38,346 nt of DNA, taken from positions 1-38,346 of IMG/VR virus record IMGVR_UViG_3300025424_000022. One strand, given 5' to 3'. A model generated the notes under the pieces. It saw only the letters and a program-made list of their open reading frames with translations, ran no database searches and was not told the DNA's origin. Source of the DNA: a virus. Shown here piece by piece: positions 20,504 through 28,833 of this stretch; position 1 is the first letter of the stretch; each line of letters opens with the position of its first letter. The position numbers were made by a program, and so were the translations under genes.

Positions 20504-21490
20504 TCAATATTTTCCTGTTATCTTCACAGTAATGATTTCACCAGCAAGTGCATCATAGGAATTTTCTAATATTATGGCAGCATATAGATTTCCACTGGTA
20601 TCTGTTTGAGCCTGCGTTGACATACCAGTTAATTGATATCCATAACTAGAAGTTCCAATTGTTGGTAGACTAATATTAACGTTACCAACAAAACCCACCC
20701 CCGTACTGATCAATGCTATGGAATCCGGTGTAAACAGATTACCATCGTTCAAATTTACACTACTTGGTGCAGCCGTTGGAAACAAGTATAACCCAAAATT
20801 TGCTTTGGGACTAGCTGTTCCATTATTGCTTAGCATAACAACATTATTGATAATAACTCGGGTATTTGATCCCAATCCAGTAGTTATTACTGGGAGTGTT
20901 GCCATTCCAACGTTGGCATTGTTTATCAATTGTCCAGTTGTATAAGTAAGATTGCTTGAGGTTCGAACCACACTGGCAATTGCTTCAAATGGGGTTTCAC
21001 CAACAACTGCTTGCCTATTTGGGAAATTACTGATACTTACCGTTCCAGAAACCGGTTGAGTTGTGGGGAAATTAGCAATAGAAACTGGAGCAACGATATT
21101 GACATTTTGTGTAGCCGGAAAATTGTCAATATTAACAGATCCCATTGAAACATTTACATTACCAACAATTTGTTGAATAACTGGCCAGTTTGTAATTGTG
21201 GAATTGCCCGATGTTACATTTACATTACCAACAATTTGTTGAATAACTGGCCAGTTTGTAATTGCAATATTACCAGATGAAATTACCACATTTTGTAAAT
21301 TGTCAGATAATGATTGTTGCAATGTTGTAATATCAGATTGGCTTGCAGGCAGCATGACGTTGCCAGAAGTATCAGACAAAATACTTACGGGTATTAAGTT
21401 TCCTGACGTAGTACCATCTGAACTCCAGAACTCAGCATTTCGATAAATTCCGATTGCATCTTTGACTTGTAAAATTACTACATTTCCCAT
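20504..21490 (-). CDS. Repeat-rich virion-type protein
   Basis: 328 residues, rich in N, S, T, V and I, with short beta repeats of the type I-T-N-W-P-V-I-Q-Q-I-V-G-N-V-N-V, present twice almost perfectly, and looser copies (N-F-P-A-T-Q, N-F-P-T-T-Q, N-F-P-N-R-Q). Repeating beta strands of this kind are typical of tail-fibre or baseplate-associated proteins. AGGGAA lies before the ATG, and a perfect TATAAATA (21512-21519) lies just upstream. Its exact structural role is unknown. Confidence 0.7.
   Translation of the reverse strand: MGNVVILQVKDAIGIYRNAEFWSSDGTTSGNLIPVSILSDTSGNVMLPASQSDITTLQQSLSDNLQNVVISSGNIAITNWPVIQQIVGNVNVTSGNSTITNWPVIQQIVGNVNVSMGSVNIDNFPATQNVNIVAPVSIANFPTTQPVSGTVSISNFPNRQAVVGETPFEAIASVVRTSSNLTYTTGQLINNANVGMATLPVITTGLGSNTRVIINNVVMLSNNGTASPKANFGLYLFPTAAPSSVNLNDGNLFTPDSIALISTGVGFVGNVNISLPTIGTSSYGYQLTGMSTQAQTDTSGNLYAAIILENSYDALAGEIITVKITGKY
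21150..21264. repeat. Two 49-base direct repeats inside the virion-type gene
   Basis: Bases 21150-21198 and 21216-21264 are identical over 49 bases with a period of 66 bases. They encode the duplicated W-P-V-I-Q-Q-I-V-G-N-V-N-V unit. Identity at DNA level indicates recent duplication or ongoing homogenisation, so unit number may vary between related phages. Confidence 0.8.
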
Positions 21491-21511
21491 TTGATTCCCT
21501 GGCTTGTCATA

Positions 21512-21519
21512 TATTTATA
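21512..21519 (-). promoter_or_regulatory. T4-type late promoter TATAAATA
   Basis: A perfect TATAAATA on the minus strand in a non-coding gap, 21 bases before the ATG at 21490. It matches the consensus read by gp55-type late sigma factors with the sliding clamp. Confidence 0.65.
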
Positions 21520-21520
21520 G

Positions 21521-22558
21521 TCAAATGTTTCTTTCCCACCAGTTCCAAATTAATGCGTCTTGGTCTGAATAATCCAGCTGAGCGATTCCTGTAGGGGGCG
21601 TTTGGGAAAATGCAGAAAATCCAGTGATTTGAATTTGATTATTTTGTGGTTCCCACGTCTTGCCATCTGTTGATCGCCAATAGGTGACAATTGTTTGATT
21701 TGATATTGCACTTACTATCCAACTGTTATTGAACCAAACAATATCTTTAAAATAATAGCCTGGTACTTGAAAACTAGTCCAATTAACACCGTCTGATGTG
21801 GAATAAATTGCTAGATGACTGGTTGCTACTAGACTGGGATCCAAATCATAATTGATATTGTCAATATTGGTTTTGCGTTCTACATTCGTAATTGGGATAG
21901 TCTTATTTGCAATCCAGTTGATTTGATATTGACTGGTATTAATATCAAATTTAAGTATATAACCTGCTCCAGAAAACCAAATTTTTTCAGCAACAGAATT
22001 GATTGTCAATCCATATGCAGGACCCAGTTCACCCAGATCCATTGGTTCCCAGACATTTGATGCATTTGTCCAACAGCTGATTTTATTGTTTACTGCACCA
22101 GCAACATACAAATCATTGCCATTATTTTTGATTTGATAAAAAATACTATTAGTTATTGAATGAGAAAATTCCATAGTCCAAACAACACCATCTGTGCTGG
22201 AATATATTCTAGCAACTTCATCCCATTGAGCAAAACTGCCCGTCGCAGTTTGATATTTGTAGATTCCACACACATAATATGTTGCATTTACTGTAATTGC
22301 AGACTGTGGAAGAAAACCTGCTGCGATTTGATAGATTTGCCATGACTGTCCCTGCGTAACTGTTTTGGCTACTTCTCCCAGAGAATTGAAAGCCAGTATT
22401 GTGGTCTCTGTTGCAATCAGTGTTTGTGGATTGGCATGAACCGGAAATATTTCAGAATCGTTATTGGTCCAACTCAACCCATCTTGTGAACTAATTAAAC
22501 GACTGGTGGTAAAATATTTGTTGGATTCAGTTCCAATTGCATAGACGATATTCGACAT
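21521..22558 (-). CDS. BNR/Asp-box-repeat protein, probable virion component
   Basis: 345 residues. Four Asp-box units (S-x-D-G-x-x-W) are clear: S-S-Q-D-G-L-S-W, S-S-T-D-G-V-V-W, S-T-S-D-G-V-N-W and S-T-D-G-K-T-W. Such repeats mark beta-propeller proteins including sialidases and phage fibre-associated proteins. No catalytic residues of a sialidase are evident, so a binding or structural role is more likely. The ATG at 22558 overlaps the upstream stop (TGATG). CATAAATA lies four bases before it. Confidence 0.75.
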   Translation of the reverse strand: MSNIVYAIGTESNKYFTTSRLISSQDGLSWTNNDSEIFPVHANPQTLIATETTILAFNSLGEVAKTVTQGQSWQIYQIAAGFLPQSAITVNATYYVCGIYKYQTATGSFAQWDEVARIYSSTDGVVWTMEFSHSITNSIFYQIKNNGNDLYVAGAVNNKISCWTNASNVWEPMDLGELGPAYGLTINSVAEKIWFSGAGYILKFDINTSQYQINWIANKTIPITNVERKTNIDNINYDLDPSLVATSHLAIYSTSDGVNWTSFQVPGYYFKDIVWFNNSWIVSAISNQTIVTYWRSTDGKTWEPQNNQIQITGFSAFSQTPPTGIAQLDYSDQDALIWNWWERNI

Positions 22559-23166
22559 CAACTATTTATGAATAGTTGACTCAGTGCCAGCTTAGCATCC
22601 AACAATTGCTGTATGTCTGCTGAATAGGAACCATACAATTCCACAATGAATGCGCGTCTTTCAAAATCATCCAATGTGGGATAAATTTCTCGAATTTGAC
22701 TTGCACTTGTAATTGTCTGCCCGAATAGCTCAAATTCCACCGTGGGTACAATTATTGAATAGGCTGTTTGATCCATGGTGAGACATTTTGACAATTTAGT
22801 AAATGGTCGTATGCTTTTGGCTCCCGCAAATCTGTCTGAGTCTTTGGCACCAATTGCAAAAATTAATTTTGTTGTAGTTGGATCAACCAAATCCAAAATT
22901 TCAGTGGGTTTGTATGGACTTCGAGTTTGAATAATTCGATCTTCAGGTATTCCAATAAATTTTGCTAGTTCAAGTTTTTCTTCAAATGTAAATGGACTGT
23001 TGGGTAATTTAACAATATTGCTGGTAGCCAAATAAACTTGATCTCCAAAGTTGGCTTGTAAGTATCTAAATACGGCAGCATGCCCTTTGTGGATAGGTTG
23101 GAAACGTCCACCATAAATGACTAACACGTTTTTTCGAGTGGACTCAAATAAATCTTGAAGTTTCAT
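22558..23166 (-). CDS. Nucleotidyltransferase with N-terminal capsid-targeting-like tag
   Basis: 202 residues of the cytidylyltransferase/NMN adenylyltransferase superfamily. Motifs: Y-G-G-R-F-Q-P-I-H-K-G-H (18-29, with the H-x-G-H core) and S-A-S-Q-I-R-E (compare S-S-T-x-I-R). It transfers a nucleotide to a phosphorylated substrate; the substrate is not evident, with NMN one option. The first nine residues (M-K-L-Q-D-L-F-E-S) match the tag of the next four genes upstream and precede the enzyme domain. By analogy with T4 internal proteins, the tag may direct it into the head and be cut after L-F-E. ATGA overlap with the upstream gene. Confidence 0.8.
   Translation of the reverse strand: MKLQDLFESTRKNVLVIYGGRFQPIHKGHAAVFRYLQANFGDQVYLATSNIVKLPNSPFTFEEKLELAKFIGIPEDRIIQTRSPYKPTEILDLVDPTTTKLIFAIGAKDSDRFAGAKSIRPFTKLSKCLTMDQTAYSIIVPTVEFELFGQTITSASQIREIYPTLDDFERRAFIVELYGSYSADIQQLLDAKLALSQLFINS
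22563..22570 (-). promoter_or_regulatory. Late-promoter-like CATAAATA at a gene start
   Basis: CATAAATA on the minus strand, four bases before the ATG at 22558. It lies in the end of the nucleotidyltransferase coding sequence, so chance is possible, but the same spacing recurs at 26654, 27309 and 27980. Confidence 0.4.
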
Positions 23167-24824
23167 TTTATATGGTCCTTATATTTTTCTGCCAAACCGG
23201 GATCACGGCATTTTTCAGATATCCTATTGATAGCATCGGGATTTTGTCGACAAGCAGCTGATTGTATCATCGGGGACGGAGCACGTATATCTCCAATAGA
23301 CAGACCATCCAAATTAACTGCCAATAACTGAAGAGGTATGCTGGGATTATCTATGAATCCGATTGAATCTGGTCTGTTTTTAATCGCCAGCTCACGAATT
23401 TCGTCTGTTATTTTGTCAGGAAATAGAAATTGCAATTCTTCTATCAACCAACCATCATGGCTCACCAAACGTTTCATCAATGATGAACTTATATTAGCAA
23501 TTTTAGCTAAAAAATCTTTTGCTTGATCGTAAGGTCCATTGCTTGATAACAAAATTATTTTGATTTTTTTGAAAAAATCATCATCTGACCAGGTACTGGT
23601 ATCATTAGGATCATATGCATATGATTCTGTCAATTTGTTTTCTTCAGCTTCCATAGCGTCTTTATATCTTTGTTTTAGATCTGGGAATTCAATTGCGTCA
23701 GAATACTTTTTTAACAAATTTATGTCAATGCATTCAATAGGAAGAATTTGGTTAATTGCAGACGGATTCTGCCGACAAGCAGCTGATTGTATCATGGGAC
23801 TGGGATTCGGAATCCATTTTATTGCATCCCAATCACAGTTAACTGCAAACAACTGAAGTGTTATACTGGGATTTTCGATAATATAAATTGTACTTGGATC
23901 AGATTCAATGGCCAACTTACATAAATCTTCTGTCATTTTATCGGGAAATAACAATTGTAATGAACCAATCAAGCCCCCATCATAATCTAACAAACGTTCC
24001 ATTAGTTCTTGACTTATATCTGGCAGTTTCTCTAAAAATTTATAAGCAACACGTGGACCATTGCCGGCATTCCAGCATCTCACAACTTTCTTAAATATAT
24101 CATCATCTGACCAAGTATTGGGATCATCGGGATCATATGATTCTGTTAATTTGTTTTCTTCAGCTTCTATTGCCGCTAAATATTCTCGTCTAGACCGATC
24201 TAAAAATGATATATATTTTTTCAAAAGACCTCGGTCAATGCATTCATTTGGGCATATCAAATTAATAGCATCAGGATCATTACTGCATGCAGCAGCTTGA
24301 ATCATGGGCGTAGGATATTCTATATATTGTACGTTTCTACCATCTTTTTGAACTGAAATCAACTGAATATCAATAGCAGGATTTTCAAGGAATCTGATCC
24401 AACTTGGATTAGCGGTAATCAACAACTTTAATAAAAATGGTGGTATGTGAACTAGAAGACTTACATATTCATGTGATAGCAAACAGTCATTATCGGCGGC
24501 TCTCATATATGGCATTGTTGGTTTCGGAAGCATACCTTCAAGTTGAGCGTTTGAATTTCCACAAAAAATTATCCTTTTCGAAACGCCGGGAATCAGAGAT
24601 CGAATGAAATATATGGGGCAAAATTTACTAGCTTGATTAAAGCTGGCTTTTGATTTCGCAAAAACCCACTCAGTACCTGCTGAATAAAACTGGCCAGCTT
24701 TCAATGAGTTGATTTTTATGATTTCAATACTATGACCCCCATAAACCAATTCAGCATCACCGTTAGCTAGCAGATCAGCTTCTAGAACTGGTTCATCAGA
24801 CTCAAACAAATCAATTAGTCGCAT
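23163..24824 (-). CDS. Repeat protein with capsid-targeting-like tag, 553 residues
   Basis: Begins M-R-L-I-D-L-F-E-S, the shared tag. Next is a domain also present in the three genes upstream (K-I-N-S-L-K-A-G-Q-F-Y...F-A-K-S...P-I-Y-F-I-R-S). Then come ankyrin-like helical repeats of the DUF4116 type (L-Q-L-L-A-V, P-S-P-M-I-Q-S-A-A-C-R-Q-N-P). About 180 residues are duplicated, each copy opening with E-E-N-K-L-T-E-S-Y...T-W-S-D-D-D, so the protein has grown by internal duplication. No catalytic motif. Probably a virion-internal protein, which is inference from the tag and the late context. Confidence 0.75.
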   Translation of the reverse strand: MRLIDLFESDEPVLEADLLANGDAELVYGGHSIEIIKINSLKAGQFYSAGTEWVFAKSKASFNQASKFCPIYFIRSLIPGVSKRIIFCGNSNAQLEGMLPKPTMPYMRAADNDCLLSHEYVSLLVHIPPFLLKLLITANPSWIRFLENPAIDIQLISVQKDGRNVQYIEYPTPMIQAAACSNDPDAINLICPNECIDRGLLKKYISFLDRSRREYLAAIEAEENKLTESYDPDDPNTWSDDDIFKKVVRCWNAGNGPRVAYKFLEKLPDISQELMERLLDYDGGLIGSLQLLFPDKMTEDLCKLAIESDPSTIYIIENPSITLQLFAVNCDWDAIKWIPNPSPMIQSAACRQNPSAINQILPIECIDINLLKKYSDAIEFPDLKQRYKDAMEAEENKLTESYAYDPNDTSTWSDDDFFKKIKIILLSSNGPYDQAKDFLAKIANISSSLMKRLVSHDGWLIEELQFLFPDKITDEIRELAIKNRPDSIGFIDNPSIPLQLLAVNLDGLSIGDIRAPSPMIQSAACRQNPDAINRISEKCRDPGLAEKYKDHIK

Positions 24825-25443
24825 AATAGGAATCCTGATATTTTTCCCATAAGGTGGGATCTATTGCAGTCTTATCCGGACGAATCCAATTGATAGCAAG
24901 CGGCATTTTTTGTAGAGCAATAGTTTGCAACAGAGGTGCAGGATATTCAATATATTGAATCGCCAGCGGATTTTGCCTAATAGCTGTCATTTGAAGATCA
25001 ACATCTGGTTCTTCAACATATCGTAGATATAATCCATTCAAACTTAGAATTGTTTTTATAAAGCTCTTTGGTGAATCATGTATTACAGCATGATCAAACA
25101 AGTTCATTATTTTATCATTCAAATCACGCAATTCAAATAATGGAATGCCTCGACTTTGACGTATGTTATAAAATGCAATGGTTGCGATTACGTAATTTGG
25201 GCTTCTAATATAATAAATCGGGCCTGAACCACTAATGATATTAAACTGTTCTTCTGATTTTAGAAATGGCCATTTGGCTTCTTTGGCAAAAAATCGAGCA
25301 GCATCATAAGTCATTATTTTAAAAATTTCCAGATTGTTTCGTGAATGAATGACTTCTACTGCACCTTGATCAACAAATTGTTGTTCAGCAGGATTCAATT
25401 CAGCTTCAAACAATTTTGAGATTTTTAAATCGGAAATTTTCAT
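24811..25443 (-). CDS. Repeat protein with capsid-targeting-like tag, 210 residues
   Basis: The N-terminus M-K-I-S-D-L-K-I-S-K-L-F-E-A places L-F-E at 11-13. It has the shared domain (I-F-K-I-M-T-Y-D-A-A-R-F-F, W-P-F-L-K-S, P-I-Y-Y-I-R-S), followed by a few DUF4116-like repeats (L-Q-M-T-A-I-R-Q-N-P-L-A-I-Q-Y-I). It is the shortest member of the four-gene family. It overlaps the upstream gene as ATGA and the downstream one by 14 bases. Confidence 0.75.
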   Translation of the reverse strand: MKISDLKISKLFEAELNPAEQQFVDQGAVEVIHSRNNLEIFKIMTYDAARFFAKEAKWPFLKSEEQFNIISGSGPIYYIRSPNYVIATIAFYNIRQSRGIPLFELRDLNDKIMNLFDHAVIHDSPKSFIKTILSLNGLYLRYVEEPDVDLQMTAIRQNPLAIQYIEYPAPLLQTIALQKMPLAINWIRPDKTAIDPTLWEKYQDSYYATN

Positions 25444-26654
25444 ATCAAATAGTCCTTGTATTTTTCTTTCAATTTGGGATCCAAAATGTCAGGATCAATA
25501 TTATTGATAGCTTTTGGGTTTTGTCTTAATGCGGCGGTCTGTACCAGTGGGCTAGGGTTTTTTATTTGGTCAATGGCGGTGCCATCATGACCAACTACAA
25601 ATAGTTGTAATGGAATAGAAGGGTTTTCCACCTGATAAAGAAGCCATGGATAATCTCGCAAAAATATTTCAAGAGCTTTGTCTGGCAAGTCTCTGTTTTG
25701 TATAAAAAGTGTGCTTAATGTTATTCTATCATCCAACCTACGATATAATCTAGGTAGCAAATCTTGAGATTCTGCATAAAATGCAAAACAATTTCTTTGC
25801 TGATTAGAATCAAGAAACATATAAATGCCTTTACCACAACAATCATTGAAATTACTTTGAGATTTTGAAAAATACCAACCGTGTGGATAGGGATCATAGT
25901 ATGCAGCAGCTTCATATGATTCTATTCTAATGAGTTTTCGGTTGTCTTTTTCCCAAACAATTTCAGCTTGTCCACTTGAAATTAATTCTGCTTCTGTTAC
26001 TGATGAGTTTGTTGATTCAGTTATTGGTTTATCGTTTTTCAATGACGGTGCTAGATCTTCTGGTTTGATAAACATAATTGCATCTGGATTCTGTTTGATA
26101 GCAGCAAATTGAACTAATGGACTTGGATGGTCAATATATTGAATTACCATTCCATTTTGTTGAACAGCAATCAATTGTAGGTTAATTGATGGCTGGCTAA
26201 TAAACATAATTAAATATGGATTAGTTTCTAATAACAATTTTGATATAAATTCTGGTACACCAGTGAAAGATCTGAAAAAGATTCTAAATCCTAATTGAGT
26301 ATCAACTCGCCAAGAGCTACCATCTCTTATCCTAAATAAAACATACCCCGCATACAATGGAGAAGGTTTATCGGTTTTATATAATATGTATTCCGGAAGC
26401 CAGATATTATCATCGTCTATATTTGAAAGAAATAAGAAAATATCACCATTCTTTTTAATTTGTTTAAAGTCTTTGGATGGTAATATTACTAATAAATGCA
26501 ATACACTGCTATAAAAATTCAATGCTTTCCAACTGTTGATTTTAACAATTCGATTCCTATTGTTTGAATAGACTATTTCAGATTGCCTAGACGACAACAA
26601 TTTCTGTTCTTCATCAACAGATTCCCATAAAAGATCAACAAGTCTAGACGCCAT
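25440..26654 (-). CDS. Repeat protein with capsid-targeting-like tag, 404 residues
   Basis: Starts M-A-S-R-L-V-D-L-L-W-E-S, with L-W-E in place of L-F-E. It contains two copies of the shared domain (K-I-N-S-W-K-A-L-N-F-Y near 40 and R-I-E-S-Y-E-A-A-A-Y-Y near 240), each followed by DUF4116-like repeats. It therefore looks like a tandem fusion of two family members with only one tag. GATAAATA lies four bases before the ATG. Confidence 0.75.
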   Translation of the reverse strand: MASRLVDLLWESVDEEQKLLSSRQSEIVYSNNRNRIVKINSWKALNFYSSVLHLLVILPSKDFKQIKKNGDIFLFLSNIDDDNIWLPEYILYKTDKPSPLYAGYVLFRIRDGSSWRVDTQLGFRIFFRSFTGVPEFISKLLLETNPYLIMFISQPSINLQLIAVQQNGMVIQYIDHPSPLVQFAAIKQNPDAIMFIKPEDLAPSLKNDKPITESTNSSVTEAELISSGQAEIVWEKDNRKLIRIESYEAAAYYDPYPHGWYFSKSQSNFNDCCGKGIYMFLDSNQQRNCFAFYAESQDLLPRLYRRLDDRITLSTLFIQNRDLPDKALEIFLRDYPWLLYQVENPSIPLQLFVVGHDGTAIDQIKNPSPLVQTAALRQNPKAINNIDPDILDPKLKEKYKDYLI

Positions 26655-26658
26655 CTCT

Positions 26659-26666
26659 TATTTATC
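26659..26666 (-). promoter_or_regulatory. Late-promoter-like GATAAATA at a gene start
   Basis: GATAAATA on the minus strand ending four bases before the ATG at 26654, in the short gap between two tagged genes. Same spacing as at 22558, 27309 and 27980. Confidence 0.4.
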
Positions 26667-27309
26667 AATAGCCGCGCTGGGCTTTTATGTCTTCAAGCTT
26701 TTCTACAAGACCGGGATCACGGCAATTGGGAGGCTGAACCAATTCTATGGAATCTGGTAATTGTTTAAATGCCGCCCATTGTACCATGGGTGCAGGTGAT
26801 TTAATATATTTGATAGCATCCGGATCATTTTTAATTGCCAATAACTGTAATTCTATACTAGGATTGTCAATATATTCAAGATATCTGAAATTTGAACCAA
26901 CCATAATTTTCCAAAATTCTTTGGGGAATTTATTTATGTCCTGTTTAAAATAATCACACACCCATATGGCTTCATCAGACATATCGTATAGTCGTGGGTC
27001 GATATTGAATGGTCCTTTATAAAAGGCATAATTAGGTTCGTTGGTATTTTGTGTTGAGATTCTAAGAATGATATAAATCGGAAATACTACCAAACATTCA
27101 TAAAAATATTGACTGTTTTTTGAAAATCGCCAATTGGAATCCCAATCATAAAATTTGGCAGCTTCATAAGTATTTATTTTCACCACTGTGAAAAAACTAT
27201 TCTGACAAATTATTTGTGCAGCACCTGAATCTAAAAGCTGTTGTTTTTTAACAGCGGTTTCATCATGTGAGTCAGTTTCAAATAAAGCTCGCCAAATACT
27301 GGATTTCAT
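26665..27309 (-). CDS. Repeat protein with capsid-targeting-like tag, 214 residues
   Basis: Starts M-K-S-S-I-W-R-A-L-F-E-T, with L-F-E at 9-11. It has one shared domain (K-I-N-T-Y-E-A-A-K-F-Y, W-R-F-S-K-N, P-I-Y-I-I) and a short run of DUF4116-like repeats (L-Q-L-L-A-I-K-N-D-P-D-A-I-K-Y-I). A perfect TATAAATA lies four bases before the ATG. It overlaps the upstream gene as ATGA. Confidence 0.75.
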   Translation of the reverse strand: MKSSIWRALFETDSHDETAVKKQQLLDSGAAQIICQNSFFTVVKINTYEAAKFYDWDSNWRFSKNSQYFYECLVVFPIYIILRISTQNTNEPNYAFYKGPFNIDPRLYDMSDEAIWVCDYFKQDINKFPKEFWKIMVGSNFRYLEYIDNPSIELQLLAIKNDPDAIKYIKSPAPMVQWAAFKQLPDSIELVQPPNCRDPGLVEKLEDIKAQRGY

Positions 27310-27980
27310 CTTTTATTTATAGAAAATTCACCACTAGAAAATAATCCTCGACTCAATTCCAGATCAGTCAATGGCGCAATTCCTGATGGTTCATCAAATA
27401 TAGTAATGTGTTGCCGATAATCAAAATCCGGCATGATATTCTTATAGTAACCTTCAAATATATTGTCTGTATATTGTCGAACAATCAACCACCATTTATT
27501 TTCATGAGTGATGGGATCTTCCAAAAAATCATCAACCGTTGTAGATTGATAAGCAACCGTTTGATCTGCTGATTTCCATTGTAATGAAAATTGCTGCGTT
27601 TTATGCATTTTATCAATTGCTGCAAAAGCAGCACGACTGATCAATTCATCACAGACAATTGCCCGCTTCTGTTCATGAACAATGAACCAAAACATGCGAC
27701 TCATCAAATTTCTACCCAAATAATTGGGATAGCAATAGGAAATTTTTGATTCCAAATAAGGTTGTTCGAATAATGTTTTTTCTATAAACAAATTGGCAAA
27801 TGCAGGCTGCTCACCATGAAACAAAACAAACCAATCACCTTGTCCCGATTGGTTTGGTGTAGTGAAGACACGATATTGATCCACCGATCCAATAGCCGTC
27901 ATTTGATCAATTTGAAAAATAGGCAGGATCGGTTCTAAATTGTACCTACCTATTCTTCGAGTTTCTGAAAAAGTTGTCAC
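27306..27980 (-). CDS. Hypothetical protein, 224 residues
   Basis: Not recognised with confidence. An alpha/beta protein; the middle (Y-L-G-R-N-L-M-S-R-M-F-W-F-I-V) is loosely like the acetyl-CoA site of GNAT acyltransferases, but key residues cannot be confirmed. I chose the GTG at 27980, four bases after AATAAATA; a TTG three bases earlier is the alternative. It lacks the tag of the next five genes yet heads their operon. Confidence 0.6.
   Translation of the reverse strand: MTTFSETRRIGRYNLEPILPIFQIDQMTAIGSVDQYRVFTTPNQSGQGDWFVLFHGEQPAFANLFIEKTLFEQPYLESKISYCYPNYLGRNLMSRMFWFIVHEQKRAIVCDELISRAAFAAIDKMHKTQQFSLQWKSADQTVAYQSTTVDDFLEDPITHENKWWLIVRQYTDNIFEGYYKNIMPDFDYRQHITIFDEPSGIAPLTDLELSRGLFSSGEFSINKR
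27314..27321 (-). promoter_or_regulatory. T4-type late promoter TATAAATA at a gene start
   Basis: Perfect TATAAATA on the minus strand, ending four bases before the ATG at 27309. Transcription would begin at or very near the start codon. It lies within the last codons of the upstream gene. Confidence 0.5.
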
Positions 27981-27984
27981 CAAC

Positions 27985-27992
27985 TATTTATT
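27985..27992 (-). promoter_or_regulatory. Late-promoter-like AATAAATA at a gene start
   Basis: AATAAATA on the minus strand, four bases before the GTG at 27980, in the small gap after phoH. The GTTG linker is the same as at 22558. Confidence 0.4.
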
Positions 27993-28781
27993 CTATTCTT
28001 CACCATACATTTTTAAAATTTCACCAATAACTGGATGTCGTTCAATGTCTTGCCTACCAAATTCACAGACTTGAATCCTATTACTGTTAGAAAATCTATG
28101 TAGAAAATCACTCAATCCATTGTCTTTTCCCAAGTCAGATTGATTTACATCTCCAGTAACCACCATTTTGCTATTATCACCCAGTCTGGTTAAAGTAGCC
28201 AACATGGATTTTCTGCTCATATTCTGACTTTCGTCAATAATTATAAATGAATTTTTGAAAGTCCGGCCGCGAACGTGCGCGAGTGGGAGGAGCTCCAAAA
28301 TATTTTCTTCAATCATTCCAACAATTTCTTTCACTGAATAATATTCTTCAAAAATATCAAGTATTGGTCTAGTCCAGGGGCTCATTTTTTGCATGATGTT
28401 TCCTGGCAAAAAGCCAATATCTTCTCCATCCAATCCGGTTATTGATCTACCAACTACAAATTTATCAATTGACCCTTCTTTTAATCGACGAATTCCTTCT
28501 AAGGTAGCTAAAAAAGTTTTTCCACAACCTGCCGGCCCAGTTGCAATAACGATATCAATTGAGGGATCCTCTAAGCATTCAATATATTGCTCTTGTGCTA
28601 CATTTTTGGGAAGTAGTTCTACTCGTTTTTTAACCGGTTTTCTAAAATTGGAAATTTCCAATATATTATTCGTATTTTTGCCTCGTCTATTGGGCTGTGT
28701 ATTTTTAGATTGTTGTGTTTCTGTTGCTTGTTGTCTTTGACGTCTGCTCAAGTGGTGCACTCCTTTGCGGTGAACTTCCAC
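27993..28781 (-). CDS. phoH: PhoH-like ATPase
   Basis: 262 residues from the GTG at 28781. Walker A T-G-P-A-G-C-G-K-T (81-89) and Walker B F-I-I-I-D-E-S-Q-N are complete, and V-T-G-D-V-N-Q-S-D fits the third conserved region. PhoH proteins are P-loop ATPases related to superfamily 1 helicases and are common in large phages. Their role is uncertain, with RNA metabolism and phosphate stress proposed. The first 45 residues are basic and disordered. A TTG at 28751 with AAAGGAG eight bases upstream is a serious alternative start. Confidence 0.9.
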   Translation of the reverse strand: MEVHRKGVHHLSRRQRQQATETQQSKNTQPNRRGKNTNNILEISNFRKPVKKRVELLPKNVAQEQYIECLEDPSIDIVIATGPAGCGKTFLATLEGIRRLKEGSIDKFVVGRSITGLDGEDIGFLPGNIMQKMSPWTRPILDIFEEYYSVKEIVGMIEENILELLPLAHVRGRTFKNSFIIIDESQNMSRKSMLATLTRLGDNSKMVVTGDVNQSDLGKDNGLSDFLHRFSNSNRIQVCEFGRQDIERHPVIGEILKMYGEE

Positions 28782-28798
28782 ATATTATTTACCGTCAA

Positions 28799-28827
28799 TT
28801 GACTTAATTGGAAACACTCTATATAAT
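28799..28827 (+). promoter_or_regulatory. Near-consensus sigma70 promoter giving a leaderless start
   Basis: TTGACT (28799-28804), 17-base spacer, TATAAT (28822-28827), then only six bases to the ATG at 28834. Transcription should start at or within a base or two of the start codon, and there is no ribosome-binding site. Probably an early promoter using host RNA polymerase. Confidence 0.7.
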
Positions 28828-28833
28828 AGAAAT

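Noticed and set aside
28393-28740. 115-codon plus-strand frame opposite phoH
   Set aside because: It lies entirely within the strongly conserved PhoH coding region and is a shadow of it.
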